64,000 nt of DNA, from assembly GCF_009830945.1 (NCBI RefSeq), contig NZ_ML776454.1:63240-127239 (forward strand), read 5' to 3'. The DNA is from Nocardiopsis sp. FR4. Its GTDB lineage: Bacteria; Actinomycetota; Actinomycetes; Streptosporangiales; Streptosporangiaceae. A program made the position numbers and the translations under genes. Below, piece after piece: positions 61,676-64,000 of the stretch. Below the pieces are notes generated by a model. That model worked only from the letters and a program-made list of their open reading frames with translations. It was not told the origin of the DNA and ran no database searches. Position 1 is the first letter of the stretch; the number at the start of each line of letters is the position of its first letter.

Positions 61676-63466
61676 ATGCCGACATCCGTTTCCATGCCCG
61701 CCCTGGGTGAGAGCGTCACCGAGGGGACCGTCACCCAGTGGCTGAAGAACGTGGGCGACACCGTAGAGGTGGACGAGCCGCTCCTGGAGGTCTCCACCGA
61801 CAAGGTGGACACCGAGATCCCTTCACCGGTCGCGGGTGTGCTCACCAAGATCCTCGTCCAGGAGGACGAGACCGTGGAGATCGGCGCGGAGATCGCCGTC
61901 ATCGGCGGTGAGGGCGAGAGCGCCGACGAGGGCGGGGCCGAGCCCGCCGCCGAGGAGCCCCAGCCCGAGCCGGAGGAGGAGCCCGCTCCCCGGGCCGCCG
62001 AGCCCGAGCCCGAGCCCGCTCCCTCCCCGGAGTCCGAGCCCACCGCCCAGAGCGAGTCCTCCGCCGGCGGCCCGACCACGTCGGTGACCATGCCGGCCCT
62101 GGGTGAGAGCGTCACCGAGGGGACCGTCACCCAGTGGCTGAAGAGCGTCGGCGACACCGTAGAGGTGGACGAGCCGCTCCTGGAGGTCTCCACCGACAAG
62201 GTGGACACCGAGATCCCCTCGCCGGTCGCGGGTGTGCTCACCAAGATCCTCGTCCAGGAGGACGAGACCGTGGAGATCGGCGCGGAGATCGCCGTCATCG
62301 GCGGCACCGGTGACGAGCCCCCGGCCACCTCCGAGGCCCCGGCCCCGCCGAGCGCCGAGCCCAGCCCCGAGCCCGCCGCGGAGGAGCCGCAGCCCGAGCC
62401 CGAGCCCGCCGCGGAGGAGCCGCAGCCCGAGCCCGAGCCCGCCCCCGCGGCGGACCAGCGCGAGGAGGAGGGCCCGTCGGTGGACATCGGCACCCTCAGC
62501 GGTACCGGCCGCGCCTCGGGCACCGACGCCGGCACCGAGGCGTACGTGACGCCGCTGGTGCGCAAGCTCGCCGCCGAGCACGGTGTGGACCTGGGCAGGG
62601 TCAGGGGCACCGGTGTGGGCGGGCGCGTGCGCAAGCAGGACGTCCTGAAGGCCGCCGAGGAGCAGAAGGCCGCCGCCGCGCGCGCCGCCGCCCCGGCCCC
62701 GTCCTCCACCCCGAGCAAGGTCGCCGACGACTCCTCGCTGCGCGGACGCACCGAGAAGCTCACCCGCCTGCGCCTGTCCATCGCGGACCGCATGGTGGAG
62801 TCGCTGCACGTCTCGGCCACGACCACGCAGGTCATCGAGGTGGACGTCACCAGGATCGCCCGTCTGCGCGAGCAGGCCGCCGACCGCTTCGCCGAGCGCG
62901 AGGGCATCACGCTGGACTTCTTCCCGTTCTTCGCGCTGGCCGCGGTGGAGGCCCTGCGCAAGCACCCCAAGCTCAACGCGGTGGTCGACAGCGACAAGCA
63001 GGAGGTCACCTACCACGACGTGGAGAACCTCGGAGTGTCGGTGGACACCGAGCGCGGGCTGCTGGCCCCGGTGGTCAAGGAGGCGGGCAAGCTCAACCTG
63101 AGCGGCCTGGCCCACCGGATCACCGACCTGACCGAGCGCGCCCACACGGGCAGGCTCGGGCCGGACGAGCTGGGCGGCGGTACGTTCACCATCGCCGAGA
63201 CCGGGTGCACCGGCGCGCTGTTCGGCACGCCGATCATCAACCAGCCGCAGGTGGCGATCCTGGGTACCGGCGCGGTCGTCAAGCGCCCCGTCGTGGTCGA
63301 GGACCCGGCCATGGGCGGTGAGGTGATCGCGGTGCGCTCGATGGTCTACCTGTCGCTGGCCCACGACCACCGCCTGATCGACAGCGCCGACGCAGGACGC
63401 TTCCTGCAGACGATCAAGGACCGCCTGGAGGAGGGCGCCTTCGAGGGCGATCTGGGCCTGTCCTAG
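61676..63466 (+). CDS. sucB: 2-oxoglutarate dehydrogenase E2 (dihydrolipoamide succinyltransferase)
   Basis: 596 residues. Two lipoyl domains (about 2-77 and 134-209) each with the lipoyl-Lys in [16 protein letters not shown], separated by Pro/Glu/Ala linkers; a peripheral E1/E3-binding domain around 285-320 ([27 protein letters not shown]); and the catalytic domain with [16 protein letters not shown], where the His and Asp are kept and the usual Gly after Asp is Ser. Transfers succinyl (or another acyl) groups to CoA. Exact substrate is less certain than the family. Confidence 0.93.
   Translation: MPTSVSMPALGESVTEGTVTQWLKNVGDTVEVDEPLLEVSTDKVDTEIPSPVAGVLTKILVQEDETVEIGAEIAVIGGEGESADEGGAEPAAEEPQPEPEEEPAPRAAEPEPEPAPSPESEPTAQSESSAGGPTTSVTMPALGESVTEGTVTQWLKSVGDTVEVDEPLLEVSTDKVDTEIPSPVAGVLTKILVQEDETVEIGAEIAVIGGTGDEPPATSEAPAPPSAEPSPEPAAEEPQPEPEPAAEEPQPEPEPAPAADQREEEGPSVDIGTLSGTGRASGTDAGTEAYVTPLVRKLAAEHGVDLGRVRGTGVGGRVRKQDVLKAAEEQKAAAARAAAPAPSSTPSKVADDSSLRGRTEKLTRLRLSIADRMVESLHVSATTTQVIEVDVTRIARLREQAADRFAEREGITLDFFPFFALAAVEALRKHPKLNAVVDSDKQEVTYHDVENLGVSVDTERGLLAPVVKEAGKLNLSGLAHRITDLTERAHTGRLGPDELGGGTFTIAETGCTGALFGTPIINQPQVAILGTGAVVKRPVVVEDPAMGGEVIAVRSMVYLSLAHDHRLIDSADAGRFLQTIKDRLEEGAFEGDLGLS
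61694..62304 (+). repeat. Near-identical lipoyl-domain coding repeats
   Basis: Bases 61694-61908 and 62090-62304 (396-bp period) differ at only five positions over 215 bp. The near identity suggests homogenisation by gene conversion. Confidence 0.9.
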
Positions 63467-63779
63467 GCCGTGCCGTTTCGGACCTGCGCTCGGCCCCGGT
63501 CCGTTCACGGGACAGGGCCTCAGCAGCCGTGACACCGGCCGGGCCGGGTACCGCCGAGCGGTGCCCGGCCCGGTGGCGTTCTCCGGCGGCCTCCCGCCGG
63601 ACACGCCCGATTTGACCTCAAGTGCTCTTGAGGTCTTAGCGTTGGTCTGCCAGAATCCACGGCGCGCCGCGCGGCTCGCTCCCACCGGGGCGGACCCGCG
63701 GTCCGGACGAGCCGCCCCGCGCGCCCGCCCGACGTGCCCGCCTGCCCGGGCCGAGACGGCACGACAAGCAAGGACCCTG
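63467..63779. other. Intergenic region with SoxR box, 313 bp
   Basis: Between the E2 gene and the truncated reductase gene. It holds the SoxR-type site described separately; a GC-rich imperfect hairpin around 63537-63573 may end the E2 transcript. No open frame with a credible start. Confidence 0.6.
63612..63642 (+). promoter_or_regulatory. SoxR box in a 19-bp-spacer promoter
   Basis: GACCTCAAG-TGCT-CTTGAGGTC (63614-63635) is a perfect 9-4-9 palindrome containing the SoxR consensus CCTCAAG-N4-CTTGAGG. It sits between -35 TTGACC (63612-63617) and -10-like TAGCGT (63637-63642), a 19-bp spacer as in MerR-family promoters. In actinobacteria SoxR answers redox-active compounds. Confidence 0.85.
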
Positions 63780-64000
63780 ATGGACAAGCTTCGGATCGCG
63801 GTCATCCTCGCTGCCAACCGGCGGGGCCGCACCGGACCCGCCGTCTCCCGCTGGTTCGCGGAACTCGCCGTCAAGTACCCGGACCAGGACGTGGTGTTCG
63901 ACTTCCTGGACGTGGCGGAGATCGGCCCCGCCGACGGCCACGGCGGACCGATGGCCCCCGCCCCGGCGCGGACCGTGGCGGAGGCAGACGGGTACGTGGT
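63780..64000 (+). CDS. NADPH-dependent FMN reductase family protein (3' truncated)
   Basis: The first 73 residues are visible; the gene runs out of the window. ATG behind AAGGA. IAVILAANRRGRTGPAVSRWF is the phosphate-binding start of flavodoxin-like NADPH:FMN/quinone reductases, followed by VVFDFLDVAEIG and a Gly/Pro-rich loop. It lies about 140 nt downstream of a perfect SoxR box, so it is very likely a SoxR target that reduces quinones or other redox-cycling compounds; Streptomyces coelicolor SoxR also controls a reductase of this kind. Confidence 0.85.
   Translation, partial: MDKLRIAVILAANRRGRTGPAVSRWFAELAVKYPDQDVVFDFLDVAEIGPADGHGGPMAPAPARTVAEADGYV

Overview
This window is chromosomal DNA from a high-GC actinobacterium. 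Very high third-position GC, frequent GTG/TTG starts and the housekeeping gene orders (parA-scpA-scpB-rluB-aroH-tyrA-cmk-der; uvrB/coaE/rpsA/polA; pepA-lpdA-sucB) match Streptomyces-like and Nocardiopsaceae-like genomes. I infer a Nocardiopsis-type organism; no rRNA or marker comparison was possible.

Layout. (1) 1-9299, plus strand: a type VII (ESX-like) secretion-associated operon. It has repeat-rich secreted-type proteins, a YbaB/EbfC-family protein, a short WXG100-like protein, a single-pass membrane protein and a large beta-helix protein fused to two EccA/CbxX-type AAA+ ATPase domains. (2) 9326-11339: flavin reductase, secreted lipase and cupin. (3) 11399-16134, minus strand: a compact accessory module. 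A Crp/Fnr regulator is followed by a class III nucleotidyl-cyclase-like protein, an overlapping two-pass membrane protein, an overlapping small protein and a membrane-anchored protein. The membrane protein and the small protein share three copies of a G-x-[VI]-x-V-x-G-x-[VM]-x-G-G-A-[VI]-A motif resembling bacterial amyloid-signalling motifs. The arrangement is reminiscent of cyclic-nucleotide signalling or defence systems (cyclase plus membrane effector) and is the best candidate here for an undescribed system. (4) 16330-19047: tRNA-Pro, an AraC/DinB regulator coupled to a RibD-like reductase, a DUF523 protein and a decayed MFS transporter.

(5) 19119-31650, minus strand: housekeeping block for ribosome assembly (der, rluB), CMP kinase, aromatic amino acids (tyrA, aroH), chromosome segregation (scpA, scpB, parA, xerD), a Nudix hydrolase and pyrG. 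(6) 31958-36370: metal-efflux pair (CDF transporter plus ArsR regulator), a frameshifted small gene, HMG-CoA lyase, an acetyltransferase and a DUF3060 lipoprotein. (7) 36550-46506: DNA repair, translation and CoA synthesis (uvrB, coaE, rpsA, arfB, polA). (8) 46633-49971: thioesterase, Leu/Ile/Val-type binding lipoprotein, glycerate kinase. (9) 50058-52980: the actinobacterial PspA envelope-stress cluster (pspA-pspAA-htpX-pspAB). (10) 53098-58227: small membrane proteins, an aldo/keto reductase and cobalamin nucleotide-loop genes cobU and cobS. (11) 58550-64000: pepA, lpdA, sucB (2-oxo acid dehydrogenase E3 and E2), then a perfect SoxR box in front of a truncated FMN reductase gene.

No CRISPR array, insertion sequence, prophage or rRNA was seen. 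Convergent gene ends are usually separated by strong GC-rich hairpins.
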